A model generated the notes under the pieces. The model ran no database searches. It was not told the origin of the DNA and saw nothing but the letters and a program-made list of their open reading frames with translations. 64,000 nucleotides of DNA from JB111 sp049856175 (GTDB lineage: Bacteria > Actinomycetota > Actinomycetes > Actinomycetales > Actinomycetaceae), in assembly GCF_049856175.1 (NCBI RefSeq), contig NZ_JBNDNA010000002.1, forward strand, positions 62,001 through 126,000, in the 5' to 3' direction. Shown piece by piece: positions 38,669 through 46,420 of this stretch. The position numbers and the translations under genes are program-made. Position 1 is the first letter of the stretch. Each line of letters starts with the position of its first letter.

Positions 38669-39682
38669 CATGGTGCCGTCTCCTCTTCTCGATGACTCGT
38701 CAGGCGTCCTGCGCGTGGACCGTGCGCTCGCCCCGGCCGCGCGCACCGGGAGCCGTGCCCCGCCGACGCTGCCCGCTCCGTCCGGGAGCGGGGCGATGGC
38801 CGCCAGCGGATCCTGCGTCCCGCGCATCCGCGCGAGCACCTCGTCGATCGTCAGCTGGCGCAGGTCCGGATCGTCGAGCTCGTACCACACGCGTGGCACC
38901 GCCACGGTCGGCAGTCCCCGGCCGCGCGGGGAGTAGGGCGCGACGGTCGTGCGCGCGGCACGGTTCTGGCTCCAGTCGATGAGCACCCGCCCGCGGCGTA
39001 CGTCCCGACGGATCGTCGAGACCACGAGCTCGGGACGTTCGCCCTCCAGGGCCTGGGCCAGGTCCTCCATGGTCTCGGCGACGTCGTCGCCCGTGACGTG
39101 GCCGTCGAGCCCCGCATACAGGTGCAGTCCCTTGCTCCCGCTGGTGACCGGGACCGAGGTCAGGCCCCTCTCCTCAAGCTCGGGGCGGAGCAGGCGGGCG
39201 ACCTCGACACACTCGGCCAGACCCGCGCCCTCGCCGGGGTCCAGGTCGAGCACGAGGCGGTCGGGAGCGAGCTCCTCCTTCTCGCCGGGGCCGAACCGCC
39301 ACTGGGGCACGTGGATCTCGAGCGTGCCCATCTGGACGAACCACGCGAGCGTCGCGGCGTCGTCGGCGAGGGGGTAGGTGTTGACGTGGTCGGCGTGCTG
39401 CTGGTCGCGCCTGGCGACCCAGTCCGGCGCGTGCCCCTCGAGGTCCTTGGCGAAGAACGACTGACCGGGTTCCGCCGTCGTCCCGACCCCGTCGGGCCAC
39501 CGCTTCCGTGTGGCGGGCCGACCGCCGGCGTGCCGACCGATCAGCTCCGCCATGGCGACCACGTAGTCCACGAGGTCACGCTTCGTCGTCCCCGTCTCGG
39601 GGTACATCACCTTGTCGGGGTGCGACAGGCGGACCTCCCGTCCGTCGATCCGGACGGCCTCGCGGTCCTTCGAGCGAGCCAT
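38402..39682 (-). CDS. LigD-type polymerase/primase fused in frame to a DUF7218/Rho_N-like segment
   Basis: Residues 1-300 match the LigD polymerase domain of bacterial non-homologous end joining: 'IDGREVRLSHPDKVMYPETG', the catalytic 'LVLDLDPGEG' (two aspartates), 'TSGSKGLHLYAGL', 'RRGRVLIDWSQN' and 'APYSPRGRGLPTVAVP'. No stop follows. After a linker, M339 (position 38668) begins MPQKDTPPSIKNPEMYEELRDDGASKEKAARISNAA and a Rho-like 'WTVDELKDRAKELGI', normally a separate 90-residue protein. GAGGAG lies eight bases before that internal ATG, so it may also be made alone. No ligase or nuclease domain is present. The polymerase would extend DNA ends with NTPs. Confidence 0.8.
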   Translation of the reverse strand: MARSKDREAVRIDGREVRLSHPDKVMYPETGTTKRDLVDYVVAMAELIGRHAGGRPATRKRWPDGVGTTAEPGQSFFAKDLEGHAPDWVARRDQQHADHVNTYPLADDAATLAWFVQMGTLEIHVPQWRFGPGEKEELAPDRLVLDLDPGEGAGLAECVEVARLLRPELEERGLTSVPVTSGSKGLHLYAGLDGHVTGDDVAETMEDLAQALEGERPELVVSTIRRDVRRGRVLIDWSQNRAARTTVAPYSPRGRGLPTVAVPRVWYELDDPDLRQLTIDEVLARMRGTQDPLAAIAPLPDGAGSVGGARLPVRAAGASARSTRRTPDESSRRGDGTMPQKDTPPSIKNPEMYEELRDDGASKEKAARISNAAANEGRKRVGARGGEAGSYDDWTVDELKDRAKELGITGYSDKKKDELVDMLRNH

Positions 39683-39706
39683 GGTGCGCGTGCTGGGCGT
39701 CCGGGA

Positions 39707-39943
39707 TCAGGCGCTGTCGGTGAGGTCGGCGGCGGTGACCTGGCGGGCGCAGTGGCTGCAGCAGTACGAGGTGCCGTCGACGTCGACGCCGTGGCCGATG
39801 ATCCGGCACCCGCAGTGGGCGCAGGTCGGCGCCACCGCATGGATGGCGCACTCGAACGAGTCGAAGTCCGCGGACCGCCCGTCGTGGGTGGTGATCCGGA
39901 AGCTCTTGTCGTAGCTGTTCCCGCACATCGAGCAGATGGCCAT
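39707..39943 (-). CDS. Small cysteine-rich zinc-binding protein
   Basis: The 78-residue product has CSMC (4-7), a FECAIH helix, 'CAHCGCRIIG' and 'YCCSHCAR', about nine cysteines plus several histidines, arranged as two treble-clef-like zinc sites. It resembles the prokaryotic metallothionein/zinc-ribbon proteins of Actinobacteria. It may store or sense zinc, or stabilise another protein. It lies 24 bases upstream of the LigD-like gene on the same strand, so co-transcription is possible. Confidence 0.8.
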   Translation of the reverse strand: MAICSMCGNSYDKSFRITTHDGRSADFDSFECAIHAVAPTCAHCGCRIIGHGVDVDGTSYCCSHCARQVTAADLTDSA

Positions 39944-40103
39944 GTCCGTCCCTCTCCCGTCGTGTCCTGCCGGAGGTCGTGCCTACGGTGCCCGTACCCA
40001 CCCGTTCGAACGGTAAACCTGTGGGATGGATCCCGGGGGGCCGACGCCGGCGCGCCGTCGGGTCGCGCGACGGCCCGTCGGCGGGGGGCGCACCGTGCCC
40101 TCG

Positions 40104-41297
40104 TCAGGTGCGGGGGTCGAGGACGACCTTGATGCAGCCGTCCTCCTTCTTCTGGAACATCTCGTAGGCGGCCGGCGCCTCCTCGAGGTCCAGCCGGTGC
40201 GTGCGCAGGTCGAGGGCGCCGAGCGGATCCTCGCGATCCATGACGAGAGGCAGCAGGTCCTCGACCCAGCGGTGGACGTTCGCCTGCCCCATGCGCAGCG
40301 TGAGGTGCTTGTCGAACATCTCCAGCAGGGGGAGCGGATCCTTCGCGCCGCCGTACACGCCGGAGATCGACACCGTCCCGCCGCGGCGCACCGAGCTGAT
40401 CGCGGTACGGAGCGCCGCGAGCCGGTCGATGCCGGCGTGCGTCATCATCGGACCGGCCACGTCGTCCGGCAGCTTCGCCATCACCCGGTGGGCCGCCCCG
40501 GCGAGAGGGGAGCCGTGCGCCTCCATCCCCACGGCGTCGATCACCGCGTCCGGCCCGCGTCCGTCGGTGAGGTCGCGGATCCGCTCCGGCACGTCGTCCG
40601 CCTCCCGCGAGTCGAGGACCTGTACGTCGTGGCGCGCCGCCATCGCGAGGCGCTCGGGCACCCGGTCGACCCCGATGACCTGCCCGGCGCCCAAGAACCG
40701 GGCGACGCGGGCCGCCATCTGGCCGACCGGCCCCAGGCCGAGCACGGCCACAGAGGAGCCGGGCTCGACGTCGGCGTAGCGGACGCCCTGCCACGCGGTG
40801 GGCAGGACGTCGGACAGGTAGAGGTACCGCTCGTCCGGCTCGTCGTCGTCCGGCACCGTGATGAGGCCGGCCTGCGCGTGGGGCACCCGCAGGTACTGCG
40901 CCTGGCCGCCGGGCACCTGCCCGTAGAGCTTCGTGTAGCCGAACAGCGCCGCCCCGGACCCGTACTCGCGCACCTGGGTCGTCTCGCACTGGCTGTGCAG
41001 CCCGCGGGAGCACATCCGGCAGACGCCGCAGGCGATGGGGAACGGGACGACCACCCGGTCGCCCACCGAGACGTCGGTGACGTCGGCACCGACCTCACGC
41101 ACGACTCCCATCGTCTCGTGACCGAGAACGTCCCCGGGGTCGATGAAGGCTCCCAGGACGCTGTAGAGGTGGAGGTCGGAGCCGCACACGGCGGTCGACG
41201 TCACCTCGATGATCGCGTCGGTCGGCTCGAGGATCTTCGGGTCGGGGACATCGTCGACGCGGACGTTCTCGGGTCCCTGCCAGGTCAGTGCGCGCAT
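40104..41297 (-). CDS. Zinc-dependent alcohol dehydrogenase, formaldehyde-dehydrogenase-like
   Basis: The 397-residue MDR protein has catalytic zinc ligands in 'AVCGSDLHLY' and 'GHETMGVV', the four structural-zinc cysteines in 'CGVCRMCSRGLHSQC', and the Rossmann loop 'VAVLGLGPVGQMAARVARFLGA'. It matches the glutathione-independent formaldehyde dehydrogenase-like subgroup (extra loop 'EYGSGAALFGYTKLYGQVPGGQAQYLRVP'). It probably oxidises an alcohol or aldehyde adduct with NAD. GGAGGAGG precedes the ATG at 41297. It is downstream of the whiB gene on the same strand. Confidence 0.93.
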   Translation of the reverse strand: MRALTWQGPENVRVDDVPDPKILEPTDAIIEVTSTAVCGSDLHLYSVLGAFIDPGDVLGHETMGVVREVGADVTDVSVGDRVVVPFPIACGVCRMCSRGLHSQCETTQVREYGSGAALFGYTKLYGQVPGGQAQYLRVPHAQAGLITVPDDDEPDERYLYLSDVLPTAWQGVRYADVEPGSSVAVLGLGPVGQMAARVARFLGAGQVIGVDRVPERLAMAARHDVQVLDSREADDVPERIRDLTDGRGPDAVIDAVGMEAHGSPLAGAAHRVMAKLPDDVAGPMMTHAGIDRLAALRTAISSVRRGGTVSISGVYGGAKDPLPLLEMFDKHLTLRMGQANVHRWVEDLLPLVMDREDPLGALDLRTHRLDLEEAPAAYEMFQKKEDGCIKVVLDPRT

Positions 41298-41439
41298 GCG
41301 GGCCTCCTCCTCGTCGGTGCACCGCCGTCGACGGCACTGGCGGTCGTGTACCCGGAGACGGGCGGAGCATGCACGGGCCGGCGGCCCGCCGCGAGCGAAC
41401 CTGCGTGACGCCGTGCAGGTGCCGGCCCCCGGCCGCGGG

Positions 41440-41727
41440 TCAACCGGCCCTGCGCTCCGCTTGGTACGCGGCCGCACGATCGTCCGCGCTCATGCCGCCC
41501 CAGACGCCGTAGGGCTCGCGGACGGTGAGGGCGTGCTCGCGGCACGCCTCCAGCACGGGACAGGTCCGGCACACGGCCTTGGCAGCCGCGTCGCGGCGCT
41601 GGCGGACGCCGCCTCGTTCGCCTTCGGGGTGGAAGAAGTCGTCCGGGTCGTACGCGCGGCACGCACCCTCGAACTGCCAGCTCCATTCCTCGAGCAGCGG
41701 GCGGGGAAGACGGGACAGCTCAGACAT
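41440..41727 (-). CDS. WhiB-family iron-sulfur transcription factor
   Basis: The 95-residue product has four cysteines (GACRAYDPDDFF, then VCRTCPVLEAC) that bind a [4Fe-4S] cluster, and the WhiB turn 'GVWGGMSADDRAA' with a basic C terminus. WhiB proteins control stress and development by binding sigma factors and sensing oxygen, NO or redox. GAGGAGC precedes the ATG. The nearby sigma factor gene (35 bases upstream, same strand) is a natural functional partner. Confidence 0.95.
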   Translation of the reverse strand: MSELSRLPRPLLEEWSWQFEGACRAYDPDDFFHPEGERGGVRQRRDAAAKAVCRTCPVLEACREHALTVREPYGVWGGMSADDRAAAYQAERRAG

Positions 41728-41762
41728 CGGTAGCTCCTCAGCATCGGGCACGTCAGCCGCGT

Positions 41763-42539
41763 TCAGGCGGCGTGCGTGCTGGGCGTGGCGGTGGTGGCGC
41801 TCGTCGGCGGCGCCGGGCTCCGGCGGGACGTCCCGCCGGGCGTGCCTGCAGCGAGCTGCAGCGTGGCGATCACCCGGCCGAGGCGGCGCGAGACCTGCAT
41901 CTGGCTGATACCGAGCTCGTCGGCGATGTCCTGCTGGGTGCGGTCCTCGACGAACCGCATGTGCAGGAGGGCGCGGTCGGCCCCGCGCAGGAGACGGCGC
42001 AGCGGCCGCAGGCTCGCCAGGTCGTCGATCCGCTCGAACGTGCCGTCGTCGTCCGCGGGAAGCCTCTCGGCCAGCGGTCGTTCGTCCGGCCCCACGCGGG
42101 CATCGATCGACTCCGGCGTGTAGCAGCCGACGGCGGCCCGCGCCTCGCGGATGTCCGCCAGGTCCCGGCCCAGCTCGTGGGCGACGTCGGCGTCGGACGG
42201 CGGGCTGCCGTCCCGCTGCACGTGCTCGTCGGCGAGGCGCCGGATCTCGAGCTGCAGCTCCTGCACCGCCCGAGGCGGCCGCACCATCCATCCGCCGTCC
42301 CGGAAGTGGCGCTTGAGCTCGCCGAGGATGGTGGCGGTGGCGTACGGCGCCAGGGCGCCCCGGGTCGGGTCGTGGCCCCTGGCGGCCTTGACCAGTCCCA
42401 GGTAGGCCACCTGCTCGAGGTCCTCGACCTCGGAGCCCCGTCCGCGGAAGCGGCGGGCGAGCGCCCGGGCGAGCCCGAGATGCTCGGTCACTGTGTCGTC
42501 ATCGACTGCGTCGTGCGCAGTCGTCGGTCGTACGTTCAC
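41763..42539 (-). CDS. SigB/SigF/SigG-family RNA polymerase sigma factor
   Basis: The 258-residue group-3 sigma factor has region 2 'LEQVAYLGLVKAARGHDPTRGALAPYATATILGELKRHFRDGGWMVRPPRAVQEL', region 3 and region 4 with the helix-turn-helix 'RTQQDIADELGISQMQVSRRLGRVIATL'. Such factors direct general stress or spore-type regulons in Actinobacteria. The GTG at 42539 is preceded by GGAGG and is the likely start; a TTG 20 codons upstream is open. No anti-sigma gene is adjacent, so its regulator is elsewhere. Confidence 0.9.
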   Translation of the reverse strand: MNVRPTTAHDAVDDDTVTEHLGLARALARRFRGRGSEVEDLEQVAYLGLVKAARGHDPTRGALAPYATATILGELKRHFRDGGWMVRPPRAVQELQLEIRRLADEHVQRDGSPPSDADVAHELGRDLADIREARAAVGCYTPESIDARVGPDERPLAERLPADDDGTFERIDDLASLRPLRRLLRGADRALLHMRFVEDRTQQDIADELGISQMQVSRRLGRVIATLQLAAGTPGGTSRRSPAPPTSATTATPSTHAA

Positions 42540-42784
42540 GGAAGTCCTCCGAGATGAACGTGCGCGTCCTGGCGGCTGCGTCACCAGATCTTCACCCAAT
42601 CCCAGGGCGGGACTCCTGTCAATCGGCCGGGCCTGTCGCCGGTGCCGGCACCGGCGCCTGGACCGCCGCGTGGACGGCGGGCCGGCCGCCGGGCGGTCCG
42701 CGGGTTTCGGCTCGTGCGCGTCGGGTACCTGCCCGGTGCGCCCGTACGGGCCACGACAGCACCACGACCCCGGGGGAGCACCGC

Positions 42785-42964
42785 ATGAGGGCCGACACCC
42801 GCCGCATTACCGACCAGCTGCCCGAGTTCGGAAGGAGCACGCCGCTGGGGCGCGCCGGCCAGCCGACCGAGGTGGCCCCGGCCTTCGTCCTCCTGGCGTC
42901 CTCCGAGTCGAGCTACGTCGTCGGCGAGACGCTGGGCGTCACCGGAGGGATGATCGGCCCGTGA
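42785..42964 (+). pseudogene. C-terminal remnant of a short-chain dehydrogenase
   Basis: The 59-residue frame reads 'STPLGRAGQPTEVAPAFVLLASSESSYVVGETLGVTGGMIG', the last part of an SDR such as glucose dehydrogenase ('P.GR.G.P.EVA.A..FLAS..SSYV.GE...V.GG'). The Rossmann fold and catalytic YxxxK are absent and no SDR-like sequence is seen upstream. It is a relic after deletion. Confidence 0.7.
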
Positions 42965-43245
42965 CGGCGCTCGTCACGCCGAGCGCCCGGGACACGGCGC
43001 GCGCCGCGGTGCTGGAGTCCCTCAGGCCCTGGCCGACCACCCTGGCCGCCGTCCTGTGCGACTCCACGCGCGAGATTGAATTTCGCGCCCGGACCGTGCC
43101 GGCGGGCGCAGGGTGCGGCATCGTCTCCACCTACCTCCACCGAGATCCCAGGCGGCTGACCCGGACGCCGCGGACCAGCGACGGCATCGGGGCGCACGAC
43201 CCGGCACGACGAGACACGACTCGAGAGGTGGCAGGCCATGTCTGA
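42961..43245 (+). CDS. Weak hypothetical ORF
   Basis: A 94-residue frame with a GTG start overlapping the remnant's stop codon. The sequence (TALVTPSARDTARAAVLESLRPWPTTLAAV...) has no recognised motif and contains an unusual low-GC patch near 43075-43085. Otherwise the gap to the epimerase gene holds nothing I recognise. It may be chance. Confidence 0.25.
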   Translation: MTALVTPSARDTARAAVLESLRPWPTTLAAVLCDSTREIEFRARTVPAGAGCGIVSTYLHRDPRRLTRTPRTSDGIGAHDPARRDTTREVAGHV

Positions 43246-43275
43246 CCGGAGGAACGACGAGCGGGACGGAGCCTC

Positions 43276-44928
43276 GTGAGGGTCGCCGTCGTCGGCGCGT
43301 CCGGGAACGCCGGCACCGCGGTCCTGCGTGCGCTGGCCGCGTCCCCGCGGGTGGACGAGATCGTCGGGGTGTCGCGGCGCCTGCCGGACACGTCGGCCCA
43401 GCCGTACGCGTCGGCCACCTGGCACCGCCTCGACCTTGCGGTGCCGGCCCGCGAGCCCGCGCACGAGGACGCCGTGATCGACCGGCTCGCGCGGGCGCTG
43501 CGCGGAGCGGACGCCGTCGTGCACCTCGCCTGGCTCATCCAGCCCAACCGGGAGCGCGACCTCCTGCGGCGCGCCAACGTCGGCGGCACCGCGCGAGTCG
43601 CGGAGGCGGTCGTCCGGGCGGGCGTGCCGCACCTCGTCGTCGCCTCCTCGGTGGGGGCCTACTCCCCGGTCGACGACGACGAGCCGCGCGACGAGTCCTG
43701 GCCGACCGAGGGCATCCGGACCTCGCACTACTCGGTCGACAAGGCCGCCCAGGAGCGCGTGCTCGACGAGTACGCACGTCGGCACCCGGACCTGACGATC
43801 GCCCGGCTGCGACCGGCGCTGCTCCTCGGCGGCGAGCCGGCCTCCGAGATCCGGCGCTACTTCCTCGGACCGTTCGTCCCGCCCGGCATGCTCCGGCCCG
43901 GGCGGCTCCCGCTCGTGCCGCTACCCGCCGGCCTGCGCCTGCAGGTGGTCCACCCGGAGGACGCCGCCGACGCCTACGTGCGGGTCGTCCTCGACCGGGC
44001 CTCGGGCGCCTTCAACATCGCCGCGGAGCCGGTGCTCACCGGCGCGGACCTCGCGGGCGTCCTCGACCACGGTCGGGTCCTCACCGTGCCGCGCGGCCTG
44101 CTGCGACGAGTGCTCTCCCTCGCGTGGGAGGTCCGCGCATCGGCGGCCGACGCCGGGTGGCTCGACATGGGCATGGCCGTGCCGGTCATGGACCCGTCAC
44201 GCCTGTGCACCGAGCTCGGCTGGCGGCCCCGGCACGACGCGGCGGAGGCCCTGCGGGGACTGCTCGGCGGCATGGCCGACGGCGTCGGGGCACCGAGCCC
44301 GCCCGTGCGACCCGCGCGCCGCTGGCCGACCGACGCCGTCCCGCCCGGGAGCGCGCTGCGGTTCCACGCGCAGGGTGCCGACGAGGAGCCCACCGCCCAC
44401 CGGGTGCCGTCCACCCTCGACCGGGAGCTGCTCGGCCTCTACCTCACCGGCGCGACCGCGGGCACCGGACGGGCGCGCCGCATGGCGGACGCCTACGCCG
44501 GGACCGACCTGGGGCCCGAGCTGGCGACCCTGGCGGAGCAGATCGAGTCCGAGCGCCTGCTCCTCACCGATCTCCTGCGCACGCTCGACCTCCGACCGCG
44601 TGCGCACCGCCAGGTGACGGCGACCGTGGCAGAGCGGATCGGCCGGCTCAAGCTCAACGGTCGTCTCACGGACTCGCCCATGACGCCGGTGCTGGAGACC
44701 GAGCTCATGCGCAGCGCCGTCGTTGGCAAGCTCGGGGTCTGGGAGGTGCTCGCCCGGCTCGCGGGCGAGCTCGGACTGCCCGAGCCGATGTTCGAGGTGC
44801 TCGCCGGGCGTGCGCGGGAGCAGATCGAGCTCCTCGGGCGGCTCCACCACGTGGTCACCGACGAGGCGTTCGTGTCGGCGAGGCAGCGGGGCGGGACGCA
44901 GCGGTCGCGCGGTGCTCCTCGCGGATGA
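43276..44928 (+). CDS. Extended SDR (NAD-dependent epimerase-like) fused to a C-terminal helical domain
   Basis: The 550-residue protein begins with 'VAVVGASGNAGTAVLRALAA' (NAD-binding GxxGxxG) and has 'ADAVVHLAW', the 'SSVGAYSPVDDD' strand, a YxxxK-like 'YSVDKAA' and a substrate-binding part to about residue 330, so an atypical extended SDR. From about 375 to 530 it is all alpha-helical: 'STLDRELLGLYLTGATAGTGRARRMADAY', 'IESERLLLTDLLRTL', 'VVGKLGVWEVLARLAGELGL'. The second half looks like a ferritin-like or other four-helix bundle rather than a catalytic domain. GTG start; AGGAACG... upstream is weak. Function unknown. Confidence 0.8.
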   Translation: MRVAVVGASGNAGTAVLRALAASPRVDEIVGVSRRLPDTSAQPYASATWHRLDLAVPAREPAHEDAVIDRLARALRGADAVVHLAWLIQPNRERDLLRRANVGGTARVAEAVVRAGVPHLVVASSVGAYSPVDDDEPRDESWPTEGIRTSHYSVDKAAQERVLDEYARRHPDLTIARLRPALLLGGEPASEIRRYFLGPFVPPGMLRPGRLPLVPLPAGLRLQVVHPEDAADAYVRVVLDRASGAFNIAAEPVLTGADLAGVLDHGRVLTVPRGLLRRVLSLAWEVRASAADAGWLDMGMAVPVMDPSRLCTELGWRPRHDAAEALRGLLGGMADGVGAPSPPVRPARRWPTDAVPPGSALRFHAQGADEEPTAHRVPSTLDRELLGLYLTGATAGTGRARRMADAYAGTDLGPELATLAEQIESERLLLTDLLRTLDLRPRAHRQVTATVAERIGRLKLNGRLTDSPMTPVLETELMRSAVVGKLGVWEVLARLAGELGLPEPMFEVLAGRAREQIELLGRLHHVVTDEAFVSARQRGGTQRSRGAPRG

Positions 44929-44932
44929 CCGC

Positions 44933-45661
44933 TCAACCCGCGCCGGTACCGACGTCGCTCGGGGGCGTGCGGTGCGTGCGCCGGTTGGCGACCACCCACT
45001 CGGCGACGGCGTGGAGCTTGATGTTGTGGTCCTGCGAGTGCCGCCTGAGGAACGCGAACGCCTGGTCCGCATCGAGGTCGAACCGCTCCATGAGGATGCC
45101 CTGCGCCTGGCCGACGAGCTTGCGGGCGTCGACGGCCGTCTGCAGACCCTCCTGCTCGTGCGCCGAGGCGATGGCGACCGAGGCGTGCCGGGCGAAGACG
45201 TGGGCCACCTCGAGGTCGGCCCGCGTGAACGCGTCCCGCCCGGCCGCGTAGAGGTTGAGCGAGCCGTACCCGCGCTCGTGCGTCCGCAGCGCCACGCTGA
45301 GCACGCTCGTGAACCCGAGGTCCGCCACCGCCGGCCCCCAGGCGGGGTATCGCGCGTCGGCCCGGACGTCGCCCGACACGTACGTGCCGCTGCCCACGTC
45401 GGTGACGGCGTCGATGCAGGGCCCCTCGCCGTGCACCAGCTGGAGGTGATGGGCCTCGGCCACGCTCGGCGACGTGGCCGCGGCGGTCGCGAGCAGGCCG
45501 CGGGCGTGGGACCGCATGATCCCGGCACCGTCGCAGACCACGGCAGCACGCGCGTACTCCGCCACGTGTTCGACAGCCTGCTCGCTGCCGCCACCGGACC
45601 CGGAGTGCAGGTCCAGCGCCATGCGGGAGAAGAAGTCGTCGCCCGCGGGGTCCTCGTCCAT
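44933..45661 (-). CDS. GAF-ANTAR domain regulator
   Basis: The 242-residue protein has a GAF sensor domain (about 25-165: 'HLQLVHGEGPCIDAVT', 'LGFTSVLSVALRTHERGYGSLNLYAAGRDAFTRADL') and a C-terminal ANTAR RNA-binding domain (175-235: 'TAVDARKLVGQAQGILMERFDLDADQAFAFLRRHSQDHNIKLHAVAEWVV'). ANTAR proteins act as antiterminators at paired-hexaloop RNA structures. The start 45661 has GGAGG upstream. The upstream region faces the unknown gene at 45876. Confidence 0.93.
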   Translation of the reverse strand: MDEDPAGDDFFSRMALDLHSGSGGGSEQAVEHVAEYARAAVVCDGAGIMRSHARGLLATAAATSPSVAEAHHLQLVHGEGPCIDAVTDVGSGTYVSGDVRADARYPAWGPAVADLGFTSVLSVALRTHERGYGSLNLYAAGRDAFTRADLEVAHVFARHASVAIASAHEQEGLQTAVDARKLVGQAQGILMERFDLDADQAFAFLRRHSQDHNIKLHAVAEWVVANRRTHRTPPSDVGTGAG

Positions 45662-45875
45662 CGCCGCACCTCCATCGGCCACGCCGGTCGCGCCTGCGGC
45701 GGTCGGCGGCACAGTTCGACGCGGGTGCCCGCACCCTCGTCGCTCACGCCCCCCGATCCTATCGGCGAACCTCACCGGTGTGGCTCGCCGGATGCATGGA
45801 TGCCGCACCCGTGGGTACGCCCCACCCGAAGGCCGGCGGCGATGTGGCTCGATCCATGACAAGGAGGCGGACGAC

Positions 45876-46340
45876 GTGAACGTGCTCAAGCCAATCGTGG
45901 CCGTGCTCGGCGACGGCGGGCCGACCGACCTCACGCTTGCGGACGTCCTGGTGGACCGCGGTGCCCGGCCGCACCTGCTCTCGGTCGACGTCGGCTGGCT
46001 GAGGTCGGTGCGATCGGCGATCGCGCTGCTGGACACGGCCCCGGGAGCCAGCGCGGTGCTCGGTCTCGCCGAGTCGGGCGGGTCGGGGGCGCGGATCGCC
46101 GCGCTCGGCACCACGGCGTCGGGCGCAGCTCTCGAGGACTGGGAGGGGGTGTGCCGACGCTGCGGCGAGCGCAACGACATCACCCTCGTCTGGGCCCCCG
46201 GGCCGGCGGTCGGCGGCGCCCCGGAGGGTACCTCCGCGACGCAGGATCCCGGGGCCCTGGCGCTCACGGTGGTCGAGGAGCTCGCACGCGCGGGCCCGGG
46301 TGCGCGGATCGTCGATCTGACAGAGCAGCTCGGCAGGTGA
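45876..46340 (+). CDS. Unknown cytoplasmic protein divergent from GAF-ANTAR
   Basis: The 154-residue product begins VNVLKPIVAVLGDGGPTDLTLADVLVDRGARPHLLSVDVGWLRSVRSAIAL in outline; it is alpha/beta with a single CRRC pair in 'CRRCGERND'. I recognise no family. AAGGAGG stands eight bases before the GTG, one of the strongest ribosome sites of the region. Its divergent position from the GAF-ANTAR gene suggests shared regulation. It may be a small regulatory protein, but this is inference. Confidence 0.7.
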   Translation: MNVLKPIVAVLGDGGPTDLTLADVLVDRGARPHLLSVDVGWLRSVRSAIALLDTAPGASAVLGLAESGGSGARIAALGTTASGAALEDWEGVCRRCGERNDITLVWAPGPAVGGAPEGTSATQDPGALALTVVEELARAGPGARIVDLTEQLGR

Positions 46341-46420
46341 GCAGCCCGTCCCCGGACCACGGCCGCGTGGGCGGATCGTGGTGCCGGTCCGCCTGTCGGT
46401 GCGGTCGCTAGGGTCGAAGC

